64,000 bases of DNA from Colwellia_A sp047621305 (GCA_047621305.1 JBLHNB010000001.1:95274-159273); one strand, 5' to 3'; positions 1 through 8,473 are shown, numbered from the stretch's first letter. The notes: generated by a model not told the origin, from the letters alone. Translations and numbers: made by a program.

Positions 1-409
1 TATTTTCTACGTAAATAACGACGTTACTGGCGGGTAAATCAGTTTTAATTTTTCCGGTAGCCCCCGCGCCATCAGCCATACCAAAAACGTTATCGTCAAC
101 CAAAACACTTCGCCCGACTAATGATGATGCTTGTAAAGCTTGGCTTGAAGACATAGACGCTGAAAAGTCACCAAATTTATCGTTAAGTTTTGAAACACCA
201 TCAGTAGTAGAAAAAGCGGTCATTTGAGAAATCATTTCATTATTCTCCACCGGCTTGGTTGGATCTTGATGCGCCAATTCTTGTGTTAACAAAGCAAAGA
301 AGTCGGCTTGAGTTAACATACCGTTATTATTCGCTTCAGTTTTAACTTCTTTTTTCCAGCGCAATGCATCTAATGGGTTTGTTGACGCTGTATCTTTAAC
401 TGATTCCAT
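1..409 (-). CDS. flgD: FlgD, flagellar hook assembly (capping) protein, 3' part outside window
   Basis: FlgD caps the growing hook and directs FlgE assembly outside the cell. The 136 codons present begin MESVKDTASTNPLDALRWKK and include the family's conserved N-terminal export and hook-cap region (AQADFF-like segment read here as LTQADFFALLTQELAHQDP, then TKPVENNEMISQMTAFSTT). The C-terminal tudor/FN3-like part lies beyond base 1. The start at 409 follows an AGGAAAG ribosome site. It lies 57 bases after flgC in the flgB-flgC-flgD order, so it is part of the rod/hook operon. Confidence is high for identity; only the N-terminus can be checked here. Confidence 0.93.
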   Translation of the reverse strand, partial: MESVKDTASTNPLDALRWKKEVKTEANNNGMLTQADFFALLTQELAHQDPTKPVENNEMISQMTAFSTTDGVSKLNDKFGDFSASMSSSQALQASSLVGRSVLVDDNVFGMADGAGATGKIKTDLPASNVVIYVEN

Positions 410-466
410 TTTTCTTTCCTCTTACCTATCAACTCTAGCTTCGACTTTAGTCTTTAATTAAAGCGA

Positions 467-886
467 TTAACGCTGGCCAAGTAATAACGTTTTGTTCAAC
501 ATATTTTTAGCTGATTCTGCCAATTGAATATTGGTTTGATACGAACGTGACGCTGAAATCATGTTGGTCATTTCTTCCACAACATTGACGTTAGGTTTAT
601 AGATATAACCATTTTCATCCGCCATCGGGTGGTCAGGCGCATGTTCAACCAATAACGGTTTGTTACTTTCTACAATGCCTAATACTTTGACGCTGATCGA
701 TCCTTCTTGACCAGCGGCAGCTTTTTGCATCTCTGCGGCAAAAACTGGATGTCTAGCACGATAGGTTTCATCAATACTACTACTAACACTATCAGCATTC
801 GCGATGTTACTTGCCGTGGTGTTTAAGCGCATTGATTGGGCGCTCATGCCCGTGGCACTGATGTTAAAGACGTTAAATAGGCTCAT
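467..886 (-). CDS. flgC: FlgC, flagellar proximal rod protein
   Basis: This is a 139-residue rod protein of normal family length. It carries the N-terminal rod signature (NVFNISATGMSAQSMRLNTT then ASNIANADS) and the C-terminal heptad region (VNVVEEMTNMISASRSYQTN), typical of axial proteins that pack as coiled coils in the periplasmic rod. It starts 2 bases after the flgB stop, so translation is probably coupled. It is exported by the flagellar type III system without a cleaved signal peptide. Confidence 0.96.
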   Translation of the reverse strand: MSLFNVFNISATGMSAQSMRLNTTASNIANADSVSSSIDETYRARHPVFAAEMQKAAAGQEGSISVKVLGIVESNKPLLVEHAPDHPMADENGYIYKPNVNVVEEMTNMISASRSYQTNIQLAESAKNMLNKTLLLGQR

Positions 887-888
887 TG

Positions 889-1287
889 TTATTGCCCTCC
901 AGTAATTGCTTTTTTCATGGCTTTGATAGTGCCGTTAAGAAATTGCAAGCTTGCTTGATACTTCATAGAGTTTTCTAGATACAAGTTTCGTTCCACTTGT
1001 ACATCAACAGAATTACCATCACCTGTATCTGGTTGATTTGGAATGCGAAATTGTGTGTTATTATTGAGTTCCATGCGTATATCAAAGTGCTTATCGTTAG
1101 TACGTGACATGCCGGCTTGTTGTTTATGAGAGGCTTGGGCAAGCATTTTGTTAAAATCCATACCCTTGGCTTTATAGCCTGGCGTATCAGCATTGGCAAT
1201 ATTGCCTGCGATCACTTCCGCTTGTTTAGCGCGTAAGTCTAAAACTTGTGGACGAAGCCCAAATGCTTTTTCAAAACTAATAGCCAT
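889..1287 (-). CDS. flgB: FlgB, flagellar basal-body rod protein
   Basis: This 132-residue proximal rod protein has the axial-family N-terminus (AEVIAGNIANADTPGYKAKG, matching the ANxxTPGYK rod consensus) and a C-terminal helical segment (ENSMKYQASLQFLNGTIKAM). It is the first gene of the leftward flgBCD operon. The start at 1287 has an AGAGGTG ribosome site. Family length is normal and nothing is unusual. Confidence 0.96.
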   Translation of the reverse strand: MAISFEKAFGLRPQVLDLRAKQAEVIAGNIANADTPGYKAKGMDFNKMLAQASHKQQAGMSRTNDKHFDIRMELNNNTQFRIPNQPDTGDGNSVDVQVERNLYLENSMKYQASLQFLNGTIKAMKKAITGGQ

Positions 1288-1635
1288 AATTCACCTCTAA
1301 TTCAATAAAGGTGATTATTCAATAATTATGCCAACGAGAAGTGTCAAAATTCTGAAAGGAGGTAATTGAGGGGAAAAATAAATATAATCAATCCTGAAAT
1401 CGGCATAACAACTAGAAAACATTCAAGTAAAATCAATAGATTACATAACCACATACAAACAACAACATGCTTAAAGTAACTATATACTCTCTCAATGTTT
1501 CATTTTATGCCATTTTTTATGCCATTATCAAGGCAAAACATTTATGAATAGTGAGCTATTTATCGACGTTTTAACGCCGAGAATGAGATAAAAAGAAATG
1601 TTGCGCAAGTGCTGCTTATCCAGAGTTCAGATTAT
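1288..1635. other. Intergenic region between cheR and flgB
   Basis: These 348 bases hold no credible gene. As both neighbours are leftward, the region must carry the flgB promoter. I looked for a minus-strand sigma-54 site (GG-N10-GC) and found only near misses, for example a repeated TGGCAT about 1509-1530 with 11 bases between the elements instead of 10. No promoter is called. Confidence 0.5.
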
Positions 1636-2466
1636 TTACTGTTTTTGGTAAACAATACCAGGGTTACAACGCAACATATCAAAATCATTATTTAAACCTG
1701 ACAAAGACTCTGAGGCACCCAAAAACAAATAGCCTTTGTTATTTAATACACCATGAATTTGCGACAATATTTGTTTTTTAATTTCAGGGGAAAAGTAAAT
1801 TAAGACATTACGAATAAATACAATATCAAAACGTCCCATCAAGCTATAACTGTTTAATAAATTAATAGGTCTGAAACTAACCATTGATTTTACGGCATCT
1901 TTTACTTTCCACATGCCATTATCGCCGGGTTCGAAAAACTGACGTTTTCTTTCCGCAGATAAACCACGAGACAGCGCTAAACTGTCGTAGTGTCCGTATT
2001 TACAATGCTCTAACATGGTTGTTGAAATATCGGTACCAATAATCTGTACACCGCCAGGAAAAGACCCAGGGTTACGTTGTTTAAATTCTTGTACTGACAT
2101 GGCAATAGAGTAGGGTTCTTGTCCTGAAGAGCTCGCTGCCGACCAAATTTTTAACGGCGTACGCTGCTTGGCAAAGTCAGGTAACATTCGATTTTTCAGT
2201 AATTCAAAGGGGTAGTCGTCACGAAACCACAGCGTTTCATTCGTGGTCATAGCGTCAATAACCGCTGCACGTAATTGCCGTTCAACGGGACTTAACGTAC
2301 GCGCAACCAAGTCACTTAATGAAGTAACGTCAAATTTCACCATTAATGGTGCTAAACGACTTTTGACCAAGTATTGCTTATTTTCACCCAGTACGATGCC
2401 ACATTGCTGCTCAAGAAAGGTGCGAAATTGATGGTAGCTTTTATCATCTAGCTGTCTTGCCGACAT
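1636..2466 (-). CDS. cheR: CheR, chemotaxis protein methyltransferase
   Basis: CheR methylates glutamates on chemoreceptors using S-adenosylmethionine, setting receptor sensitivity. The 276-residue protein has the N-terminal helical CheR domain (about 8-60). The methyltransferase domain follows, with TTNETLWFRD (the conserved TTNET-F-R receptor/SAM loop), IWSAASSSGQEPYS (the SAM-binding CSTGEEPYS equivalent), IIGTDIS, and the FDIVFIRNVLIYF motif IV. It lies 34 bases downstream of cheV on the same strand, a pairing also found in Vibrio and Shewanella flagellar clusters. The family is certain. Confidence 0.97.
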   Translation of the reverse strand: MSARQLDDKSYHQFRTFLEQQCGIVLGENKQYLVKSRLAPLMVKFDVTSLSDLVARTLSPVERQLRAAVIDAMTTNETLWFRDDYPFELLKNRMLPDFAKQRTPLKIWSAASSSGQEPYSIAMSVQEFKQRNPGSFPGGVQIIGTDISTTMLEHCKYGHYDSLALSRGLSAERKRQFFEPGDNGMWKVKDAVKSMVSFRPINLLNSYSLMGRFDIVFIRNVLIYFSPEIKKQILSQIHGVLNNKGYLFLGASESLSGLNNDFDMLRCNPGIVYQKQ

Positions 2467-2500
2467 TACGTTTTATCCATGAAATACTGTTTATTCAAAA

Positions 2501-3436
2501 TTATGCTTCTTTATCTAGTTTAAGCCATTTTTTAACAGCTGTTGCTAATTCGTCAGGATGAAATTTAGGAATAAAATCATCTGCACCTACTTTGGCAACC
2601 ATCGCATTGTTAAAGACGCCACTTAATGAGGTATGAAGAATAATCGGGATCGCCCGCATTCTTTCATTACCTTTCACTTCAGCTGTAAGCGTATAACCAT
2701 CCATTTCTGGCATTTCAATATCAGAAATCATTAAAGCGACTTTTTCAGTTAGTGAATGTTCACACGTTTCAGTAATAGCAAGCAACTGATCTAAAGCATC
2801 TTTACCATTTTTGGCCAAGATCATATTAATACCTAGTGGCTCTAACGCTCTTTTTACTTGATTACGTGCCACGGTGGAATCATCGGCGATCATCACCAGT
2901 TTATCCCCTAAACTCACGCCTACTGTTGAGTCAGCAACCTCTTCGCTCAATTCTGTAGACACCGGATTTATCTCATTAAGGATTTTTTCAACATCTAAAA
3001 TTGACACCATTTCTTTGTCAATTTCGGTTACAGCCGTTAGGTAACTCGATTTCCCAGCCCCTTCAGGCGGTGGCATCACGTCTGTCCAGCTCAAGGTAGT
3101 AATACGTTCAACGCCCGCGACTAAAAAACCTTGTACACTGCGATTATATTCAGCAATGATAATAAAGCTGTTTTCTGTTTGTTCAATTTCAGGACCACCT
3201 GTCGCTTTACTTAAATCAATAACTGAAATAGTTTGGCCACGAATATGGGCAACACCTTTAATGAATGCGCCTTGTTTAGGGAGCGTAGTAAGTCGTGGGC
3301 ATTGCAATACTTCACGTACTTTAAAAACGTTAATACCAAAGGTTTGCCTACCTCCGAGTTTAAATAACAATAATTCAAGTCTATTTTGGCCAACTAACTG
3401 AGTGCGTTGGTTAACCGAATCTAAAATACCTGCCAT
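2501..3436 (-). CDS. cheV: CheV, CheW-response regulator hybrid coupling protein
   Basis: CheV links chemoreceptors to CheA and adapts by phosphorylation. Residues about 15-160 form a CheW-like domain (LELLLFKLGGRQTFGINVFK, then VRGQTISVIDL-like HIRGQTISVIDLSKA). Residues about 180-305 form a receiver domain with acidic residues in VMIADDS, the phospho-accepting Asp in LMISDIEMPEMDG and the conserved Lys in DFIPKF. I chose the start at 3436 (MAGILDSVNQRT) because an AGAGAGGT site precedes it and it matches the family's N-terminus. An upstream in-frame ATG at 3481 would add 15 unconserved residues. It is divergent from flgA. Confidence 0.96.
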   Translation of the reverse strand: MAGILDSVNQRTQLVGQNRLELLLFKLGGRQTFGINVFKVREVLQCPRLTTLPKQGAFIKGVAHIRGQTISVIDLSKATGGPEIEQTENSFIIIAEYNRSVQGFLVAGVERITTLSWTDVMPPPEGAGKSSYLTAVTEIDKEMVSILDVEKILNEINPVSTELSEEVADSTVGVSLGDKLVMIADDSTVARNQVKRALEPLGINMILAKNGKDALDQLLAITETCEHSLTEKVALMISDIEMPEMDGYTLTAEVKGNERMRAIPIILHTSLSGVFNNAMVAKVGADDFIPKFHPDELATAVKKWLKLDKEA

Positions 3437-3552
3437 AAAAACCTCTCTAGAAATGACGTCGATAAATACATTGAGGCACACTTCTTGATAGTAAATGTTA
3501 TATAAAATACTTACTGTCTGAAATTTGACACTAAGCGAAAAATTATCCTTCT

Positions 3553-4299
3553 ATGGTAAGCATAGACGAGTATTTTTATTTCCCTAAAAAATTGATGACA
3601 AAATTTATGATTTATATGAAGATTTTAATGATTCTAATGTTAGCTACTCTTTTAACACCTTTACGTGTTAGTGCAATTAGCTTTGATCAAGATTATCTAT
3701 CCAATTTTGTTCAAGCTTTTGTCGAGAAAAATATCGTTCCACCAAAGAAAGGAAAAATGGAGATAAAAGTCACTGATATAGATCCTAGGATCAAAATCAA
3801 ACCTTGTAGCTCTCCTCTTCAAGCAAATATACCTGAAAATCACAACGGTAGAAACGTAAATGTTAAAATATATTGTGACGATTCAGCACCATGGAAAATG
3901 TTTATTCCGGTAAGGATACGAATAACGATACCTGTACTCGTGGCAATAACGACCATACATAAAGGGACAGTGCTTGATGATTCCAACGTCGCCATTAGAT
4001 TTAAAAACCAATCTCGAATTCGTGGTGAAGTTTTCAACGATGCCAGTATCGTACTGGGGGCAAAGTCAAAAAGAACAATATCCAAAAAAACCGCTATTAC
4101 GCGTAGTAATATTTGCTTGGTTTGTAAAGGTGAAAGCGTTATTATTACCGCAGTATCAGATGATTTTTCAATTAAAACATCAGGTACCGCTTTAAAAGAT
4201 GGCAGTATTGGTGACCAAATTAGCGTAAAAAATCATCGCTCGGGTCGAACCGTCATAGGGAAAGTAAGTTCGATAGATCATGTCATCATTAATTTGTAA
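3553..4299 (+). CDS. flgA: FlgA, flagellar P-ring assembly chaperone
   Basis: FlgA is a periplasmic chaperone for P-ring (FlgI) assembly. The C-terminal SAF/ChapFlgA region is clear: VAITTIHKGTVLDDSNVAIR, then IVLGAKSKRTISKKTAITRS, then a final GDQISVKNHRSGRTVIGKV segment in which the repeated binding motif is normal. A hydrophobic stretch (MKILMILMLATLLTPLRVSA) gives the Sec signal. The annotated start leaves about 20 residues before it, so the internal ATG at 3595 or 3610 is a better candidate for the true start. The gene is divergent from cheV and followed by flgM and flgN. Confidence 0.93.
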   Translation: MVSIDEYFYFPKKLMTKFMIYMKILMILMLATLLTPLRVSAISFDQDYLSNFVQAFVEKNIVPPKKGKMEIKVTDIDPRIKIKPCSSPLQANIPENHNGRNVNVKIYCDDSAPWKMFIPVRIRITIPVLVAITTIHKGTVLDDSNVAIRFKNQSRIRGEVFNDASIVLGAKSKRTISKKTAITRSNICLVCKGESVIITAVSDDFSIKTSGTALKDGSIGDQISVKNHRSGRTVIGKVSSIDHVIINL

Positions 4300-4327
4300 T
4301 TTATTTGTTATTTATCTCAACTTTTAC

Positions 4328-4354
4328 TTAAGAAATATAAGTTTTGGTCGATAA
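4328..4354 (+). promoter_or_regulatory. Candidate sigma-28 (FliA) promoter of flgM
   Basis: TTAAGAAA (4328-4335), an 11-base spacer, and GTCGATAA (4347-4354) resemble the FliA consensus TAAAGTTT-N11-GCCGATAA. The -10 box has one mismatch and spacing is exact. The site is 40 bases before the flgM start. flgM is FliA-dependent in many gammaproteobacteria, so the position makes sense. The -35 match is only partial. Confidence 0.5.
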
Positions 4355-4394
4355 CTAACTAGAGTTATACTATTACTTGCCAAAGGATATTATT

Positions 4395-4709
4395 ATGGCT
4401 ATTAACATCAACAACTTAGGTGGGCCACCTAAAGTAAACCAAACGGCGGAGCAACAAGCTCAAGTTAAACAACAAGCAACACAAACGTCAAATAATACAC
4501 AACAAGCTCGTCAAGATTCGGTGTCTATTACACCGCAAGCACAAAAAATGAGTGAGCTACAAAAAAAGGCGAGTGAAGCACCGATCACCGATCAAAAGAA
4601 TATCGAACGTCTCAAAAAGTCTATTTTGTCTGGCGAATATAAAGTTGACGCGGATCGACTTACAAAAAATATGATGGCATTTGAATTCAAATTATTTGAT
4701 GATGAATAA
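4395..4709 (+). CDS. flgM: FlgM, anti-sigma-28 factor
   Basis: FlgM holds FliA inactive until it is exported through the finished hook. The 104-residue protein begins MAININNLGG and has the glutamine-rich disordered N-terminal half seen in the family. The FliA-binding C-terminal half contains DSVSITPQAQKMSELQKKA and ERLKKSILSGEYKVDADRL, the LKxxIxxGxYxVD signature. The start at 4395 follows AAAGGA by 8 bases; the upstream ATG at 4377 has no comparable site. It directly precedes flgN. Confidence 0.95.
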   Translation: MAININNLGGPPKVNQTAEQQAQVKQQATQTSNNTQQARQDSVSITPQAQKMSELQKKASEAPITDQKNIERLKKSILSGEYKVDADRLTKNMMAFEFKLFDDE

Positions 4710-4710
4710 C

Positions 4711-5130
4711 ATGAAGATTACTGAGCTCTTAGATAAACAGGAAGCGGAATTAAATAAACTGCATGCATTGTTAAACAATGAATTTGATGTTTTAAAAAAA
4801 CGTGAACTGGAACTTCTAGAAAACACCGCAATTGAAAAAGAAGCTTGTTTAAATGGTATCAATCAACTAGACCAATCGATTAAGCAGCTCAGCTCGTTCG
4901 ATGAGTTAACACAAGATGAAAACCATAGTGAACAAGTCGCTCGTATCATCATGTTGTTAGGTGAATGCAAAGAACTTAATGAAGTCAATGGTCAGATTAT
5001 TAACAACAGCCAAATCGCGATGAATCGATTCAAAATGATGTTACAAAAAAGTATCGCTAATAATTCGATGACCTACGATGAAAAAGGTCGTACCAACGTT
5101 AAAACAACATCAATCGGTATAAAAGCCTAA
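4711..5130 (+). CDS. flgN: FlgN, flagellar export chaperone
   Basis: FlgN is the cytoplasmic chaperone that pilots the hook-filament junction proteins FlgK and FlgL to the export gate. The protein of about 139 residues is almost wholly helical, with a coiled-coil-like N-terminal half (LLDKQEAELNKLHALLNNEF) and a C-terminal region typical of FlgN. Its start is uncertain: ATGs at 4681, 4699, 4702 and 4711 are in frame and no strong ribosome site is visible. 4711 is one base after the flgM stop, which suits coupled translation. The call relies on size, composition and position after flgM. Confidence 0.85.
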   Translation: MKITELLDKQEAELNKLHALLNNEFDVLKKRELELLENTAIEKEACLNGINQLDQSIKQLSSFDELTQDENHSEQVARIIMLLGECKELNEVNGQIINNSQIAMNRFKMMLQKSIANNSMTYDEKGRTNVKTTSIGIKA

Positions 5131-5258
5131 TATACCTCGCTCCATACGTTGAAGGTAATTAAGATGTTATCCCCTCTAATCTAAAGCTCTCTCTTTAATT
5201 CTTTAATTCTTTAATAATAAAATAGCTAACTAATAGAACAGCTAACACCTTTAATTAT

Positions 5259-5738
5259 TTAATAATACTTAACCTCTTTAATTTCTTTACTGTTCGCTGA
5301 AGCTAAGTAAATATCATAAACATCTTTAAAATCTAGGCTTAACTCGGTGGTGTAGCTATCACCTACGGGGTAACTTTTTACAACTTTAGCACCACGAATA
5401 ACGCCTCGCACTGAAGACGCCAAGCTTTCATTTTCAATCAATAGATTAGCAACCGTAGTATTTGCACTAATTTGCTGACCATAAATTTGTTCGGCAAGTT
5501 CAGCATATGCGGCAATTTTTGACGCTTTGATCGCCATTAACATCCGCTGTGTTTCATGAGGTGATTTTTGTAAACTGATTGGCGCATAACCAATTGCAGA
5601 TATGATAGGAAATGATTTTGGCTTTACCGTTTGCCATTGCACATGTTTATCATACACCATTGAGCAGCCGCTTAAGACACTAATAAAGAGGCCTATTGAT
5701 AAACTTCTTGCATATAATGGTTTCATTAGCTGTTTCAT
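5259..5738 (-). CDS. flgP: FlgP, LPP20-family outer-membrane flagellar lipoprotein
   Basis: The 159-residue protein has a signal peptide ending in a lipobox (SVLSGCS), so Cys25 would be lipidated and the protein sent to the outer membrane. The body is an LPP20 domain (RMLMAIKASKIAAYAELAEQ, IYGQQISANTTVANLLIENE). FlgP forms the basal disk of sheathed polar flagella in Vibrio and epsilonproteobacteria. It is divergent from flgT. flgO, its usual partner, is not visible in this window. The start is supported by AAAGGT 8 bases upstream. Confidence 0.9.
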   Translation of the reverse strand: MKQLMKPLYARSLSIGLFISVLSGCSMVYDKHVQWQTVKPKSFPIISAIGYAPISLQKSPHETQRMLMAIKASKIAAYAELAEQIYGQQISANTTVANLLIENESLASSVRGVIRGAKVVKSYPVGDSYTTELSLDFKDVYDIYLASANSKEIKEVKYY

Positions 5739-5910
5739 ATTAAGACCTTTAATTGGTAATAACCCGAACCTAAATAACTGCGGTACGGGTTCAATTTATA
5801 CATAGTGACTTGTCAAACAATTGACCAATCATTGAGACAAGTACTTACTTGCCTATTTTATTTAAGTAATAAAAGCATAAATCAAGCCAACAAAACAGTT
5901 AAAATGGGAT

Positions 5911-5926
5911 AGGCACAAAACATGCA
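5911..5926 (+). promoter_or_regulatory. Sigma-54-type promoter of flgT
   Basis: AGGCACAAAACATGCA matches the sigma-54 consensus TGGCAC-N5-TTGCA with the required 10 bases between the GG and GC dinucleotides. It is 45 bases upstream of the flgT start. Middle flagellar genes in Vibrio-type hierarchies use sigma-54. The match is by eye and not experimentally shown. Confidence 0.6.
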
Positions 5927-5970
5927 TACTCATTACGTTATAATTATTTATTTTTCATGTGGAAGTTATC

Positions 5971-7134
5971 ATGCGCTTTTGGTTCCTATGTTTGTGCTCA
6001 ATATTAATGAGCTTCTCTAGCTTGGCTCAATGGTATGAAACCCAGGGACAAGCCTTTATCACCAATGACAATCCACAAGCCGCACGAACCTTGGCTATGG
6101 AAAATGCCCTTAAAAAAGCCTTATTAGTTGCTGGTGCTTCGGTATCAAGTGTTCAACAAGTGGTTAATGGCCTACTCACACATGACGACATTAGTATTCG
6201 AGCCAGTGGTAGTATCAATTCATTTGAATTAATCAGTGAAACTCAGCAAGGTAAAACTATAACGGTACAAATCAGAGCTGATATATTTCCCCAAGAGAAA
6301 CAGTGTTTTTCTGCTGATTACCGAAAAACGCTATTATTAACCAGAAGCAACTTACTTTATCGTGAACAAGCCAATATTGGCGGTATTTATGATCTTGAAA
6401 CGGAAGTTATTCGCAAACTCGCCACCAAGATAAATAACGAAGGACACTACCTTGATGCTAAATTAGCAATAGGAAAAAAATCAGAATTTACACGGCTTAA
6501 TAAAACGTTACAAGCTGAAAATATAAAAAACTTAACCATGTCTTTGTCTGATATCACTGATACACAATATGTGATGTACTCCGAAATTCAAGATATCTCG
6601 TTCGACCGTGAAATAACCAATGACTGGCAATTTTGGCAAGAAGATATCTACCAACGCCACTTTAATATCAATATATATATTTATAATGGTAACAGCGGTG
6701 AGCAAGTATTTTACCGCCAATACCGGAATATAGCGCCATGGGCATATACTCGAAGAGCACAGGTCAGTACCACCAGCCATACTTTTTGGAACAGTGAGTA
6801 TGGAAACATTATCGATCACACGTTAAATACCATGATCGCTGACATTGATGAAAGTATGATGTGCCAACCAACCCGCGGTAAAATAATTCAGGTCGCCGGT
6901 AATAAAATAAGATTTAACTTAGGTAAAAAACACGGCGTAAAAGTCGGCGATGAATTCTCACTGCTGCATTCTAATAATTATATTGGTAATACAGGGAAAG
7001 TTTATGCGGGTTACAACGTGAGTAATTATAAAGTTAAGGTTATCAGTGTTTCACAAGAAAGTGCGCAGGCAATTACCCCTGATGAAGAGTTATTAGGTAA
7101 TATTCAGGTAAGTGATATTGCCGTGCGTTATTAA
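5971..7134 (+). CDS. flgT: FlgT, flagellar H-ring protein
   Basis: FlgT is a periplasmic protein of the H ring around the LP ring of Vibrio-type polar flagella and helps anchor the stator. The signal peptide (FWFLCLCSILMSFSSLAQ) is followed by the FlgT N domain (YETQGQAFITNDNPQAARTL, ALKKALLVAGASVSSVQQVV), the middle domain, and a C-terminal SH3-like domain (NKIRFNLGKKHGVKVGDEFS). The 387-residue length is normal. The start at 5971 has a GGAAG site. It is a single gene under the sigma-54-like site described at 5911. Confidence 0.93.
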   Translation: MRFWFLCLCSILMSFSSLAQWYETQGQAFITNDNPQAARTLAMENALKKALLVAGASVSSVQQVVNGLLTHDDISIRASGSINSFELISETQQGKTITVQIRADIFPQEKQCFSADYRKTLLLTRSNLLYREQANIGGIYDLETEVIRKLATKINNEGHYLDAKLAIGKKSEFTRLNKTLQAENIKNLTMSLSDITDTQYVMYSEIQDISFDREITNDWQFWQEDIYQRHFNINIYIYNGNSGEQVFYRQYRNIAPWAYTRRAQVSTTSHTFWNSEYGNIIDHTLNTMIADIDESMMCQPTRGKIIQVAGNKIRFNLGKKHGVKVGDEFSLLHSNNYIGNTGKVYAGYNVSNYKVKVISVSQESAQAITPDEELLGNIQVSDIAVRY

Positions 7135-7376
7135 TGACACGTCCAAATTATGAGCTATCAATAACCAGAAGTATTCACATGGTAGAGTAACTGTTTAATA
7201 ATTAATAAAATTATTACTTTACTGTGATTAAAAACTTGTTAAAATCTGAGGCGTTCAATAAAGGTTACTTTGAAATGACGCTTTAGTTAGTAAGGGCTTA
7301 GTAAGAAGTTAGTTAAAGCGAGTAAAACCTTAACTAAAACTGCTTGAATAATTCCTATCACGTTAAATCATACAAT
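7135..7376. other. Short intergenic region before tRNA-Arg
   Basis: These 242 AT-rich bases contain no recognisable gene. They must hold the tRNA promoter, but no convincing -35/-10 pair was identified. Confidence 0.4.
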
Positions 7377-7453
7377 GGCTTCGTAGCTCAGCTGGATAGA
7401 GCAGCCCCCTCCTAAGGGGCAGGTCGCGCGTTCGAATCGCGCCGAGGCCGCCA
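7377..7453 (+). tRNA. tRNA-Arg (anticodon CCT), intact, target of the integrated element
   Basis: The 77-base cloverleaf begins GGCTTCG and ends CGAGGCC-G-CCA, with seven acceptor pairs (one G-T). The anticodon stem is GCCCC/GGGGC around loop CTCCTAA, so the anticodon is CCT. The T arm GCGCGTTCGAATCGCGC is canonical and CCA is encoded. Its 3' half is duplicated at 24164-24211, showing that the element entered here and restored the gene. Confidence 0.97.
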
Positions 7454-7454
7454 T
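7407..7454 (+). repeat. attL core, 48-bp direct repeat within tRNA-Arg
   Basis: The repeat runs from the anticodon stem to one base past CCA and is identical to 24164-24211. Sequence diverges at once outside it. It is the left boundary of the prophage. Confidence 0.95.
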
Positions 7455-7752
7455 CAAACCCCAACAAACACAACACCTTACAGTGCAACACAAAGACACC
7501 ACAAATCGAGATTAACGGCAAAAAACGCCTTTTTACGCATATTACCAGTAAAAAGTGCACCAAAAGTGCACCAAAACATTTACCTTAGCATATAAGTTTT
7601 TCCGCGAGCTTTGATATCGATGTATAGCCTTAAAAATGCGCATTACGGAAGTTCGTGATAATCTAATTCATTATTTAACTCGTCTTTTTTGGCTATAAAT
7701 TCAAATCATAAGTATATTGGCATTTCATTACACTAATGGAAAAGGATTTTGC
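7455..7752. other. Left-end noncoding region of the prophage with candidate arm sites
   Basis: About 300 bases separate attL from the first cargo gene and contain no supported gene. A short in-frame stretch reading leftward through the tRNA is not a gene. It includes the paired AAAAGTGCACC sequence at 7551-7576, described separately. Confidence 0.55.
7551..7576. promoter_or_regulatory. Candidate integrase arm-type binding sites, left end
   Basis: AAAAGTGCACC occurs twice in tandem with an 11-base period, followed by AAAAC. A related pair (GAAAGTGTACC, AAATTCGCACC, AAACG) with the same period is at 24101-24126, the other end of the element. Tandem sites near both attachment cores are what tyrosine integrases use as arm sites. 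Confidence 0.5.
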
Positions 7753-8454
7753 GTGGAAATCATATTAATTTTAAACGCTTTAATTTTTATCGGACTTGCA
7801 ATAGCTTCGATAATTTATGGTAACTATTTAAAAAACTACATGAATAGAAAAGGACAAAATTTAGCAGACAAAGAAGATATCAAGTCAATAACAACTCTTG
7901 TGGAAGGGGTTAAACGTGACTTTACCAGAGAAACTGAGCTTTTAAAGTCTCATTTAAGTGTTGAATCTGGTCACAAACTAAATCTACTAGATGAAGAAAA
8001 GGCAGCCATTATAAACCTTAATAAGAGCTATTTTAGATGGTTTAATTTGAATAGGAATATTTTATCGACAAAAAATAGTGAGGTAATTAATGAATATCTA
8101 AGTAGAGTAAACAGTAGTGCCACTGACATGAACGATAGTGAGACTGCATTTAAATTATTTATCAACGATACAGAGCTACTTAGCTTATATTTCAAAATGG
8201 TATCATTAACCTGGCAGCAAGTTGTCCCCCTCCATTTTGATACATTAACGGGATTGAAAGATGGTCTTCATCGATTAAAGTACTGCACAAAGCAAGAGCA
8301 ATCAGACGAGATATACTTAGAGCAAAGAAGACTAGGTAAGTATTTCTTTGATAATTGCTCAATAACAAGTGAATTAGCAGAAGCTCAAAACGACTTTATA
8401 AAAAATTGTAGTGAGTTCTTATATAAAATTAAAAAACCTCAGAGTCACCAATAA
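7753..8454 (+). CDS. Hypothetical membrane-anchored helical protein, prophage cargo
   Basis: The 233-residue protein has one N-terminal membrane helix (ILNALIFIGLAIASIIYGNY), then a short basic loop and a mainly alpha-helical, charged cytoplasmic region with a coiled-coil-like stretch about residues 45-90. I place the start at GTG 7753 because AAAGGA precedes it; an in-frame ATG at 7717 has no site. It is the only left-end gene on the plus strand, opposite to the whole structural operon, and sits beside attL. That is the usual place for cargo (moron) genes. I recognise no family. A role in host protection or superinfection exclusion is a guess from position only. Confidence 0.7.
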   Translation: MEIILILNALIFIGLAIASIIYGNYLKNYMNRKGQNLADKEDIKSITTLVEGVKRDFTRETELLKSHLSVESGHKLNLLDEEKAAIINLNKSYFRWFNLNRNILSTKNSEVINEYLSRVNSSATDMNDSETAFKLFINDTELLSLYFKMVSLTWQQVVPLHFDTLTGLKDGLHRLKYCTKQEQSDEIYLEQRRLGKYFFDNCSITSELAEAQNDFIKNCSEFLYKIKKPQSHQ

Positions 8455-8473
8455 ATTTATATCTCGTTTATGG

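Noticed and set aside
1288..1635. Sigma-54 promoter for flgB
   Set aside because: Candidate TGGCAT/TGGCA pairs have 11 or 12 bases between the GG and GC elements instead of 10.
7363..7563. Open frame reading leftward through the tRNA-Arg gene
   Set aside because: It overlaps an intact tRNA and the attachment core, so it is a chance frame.
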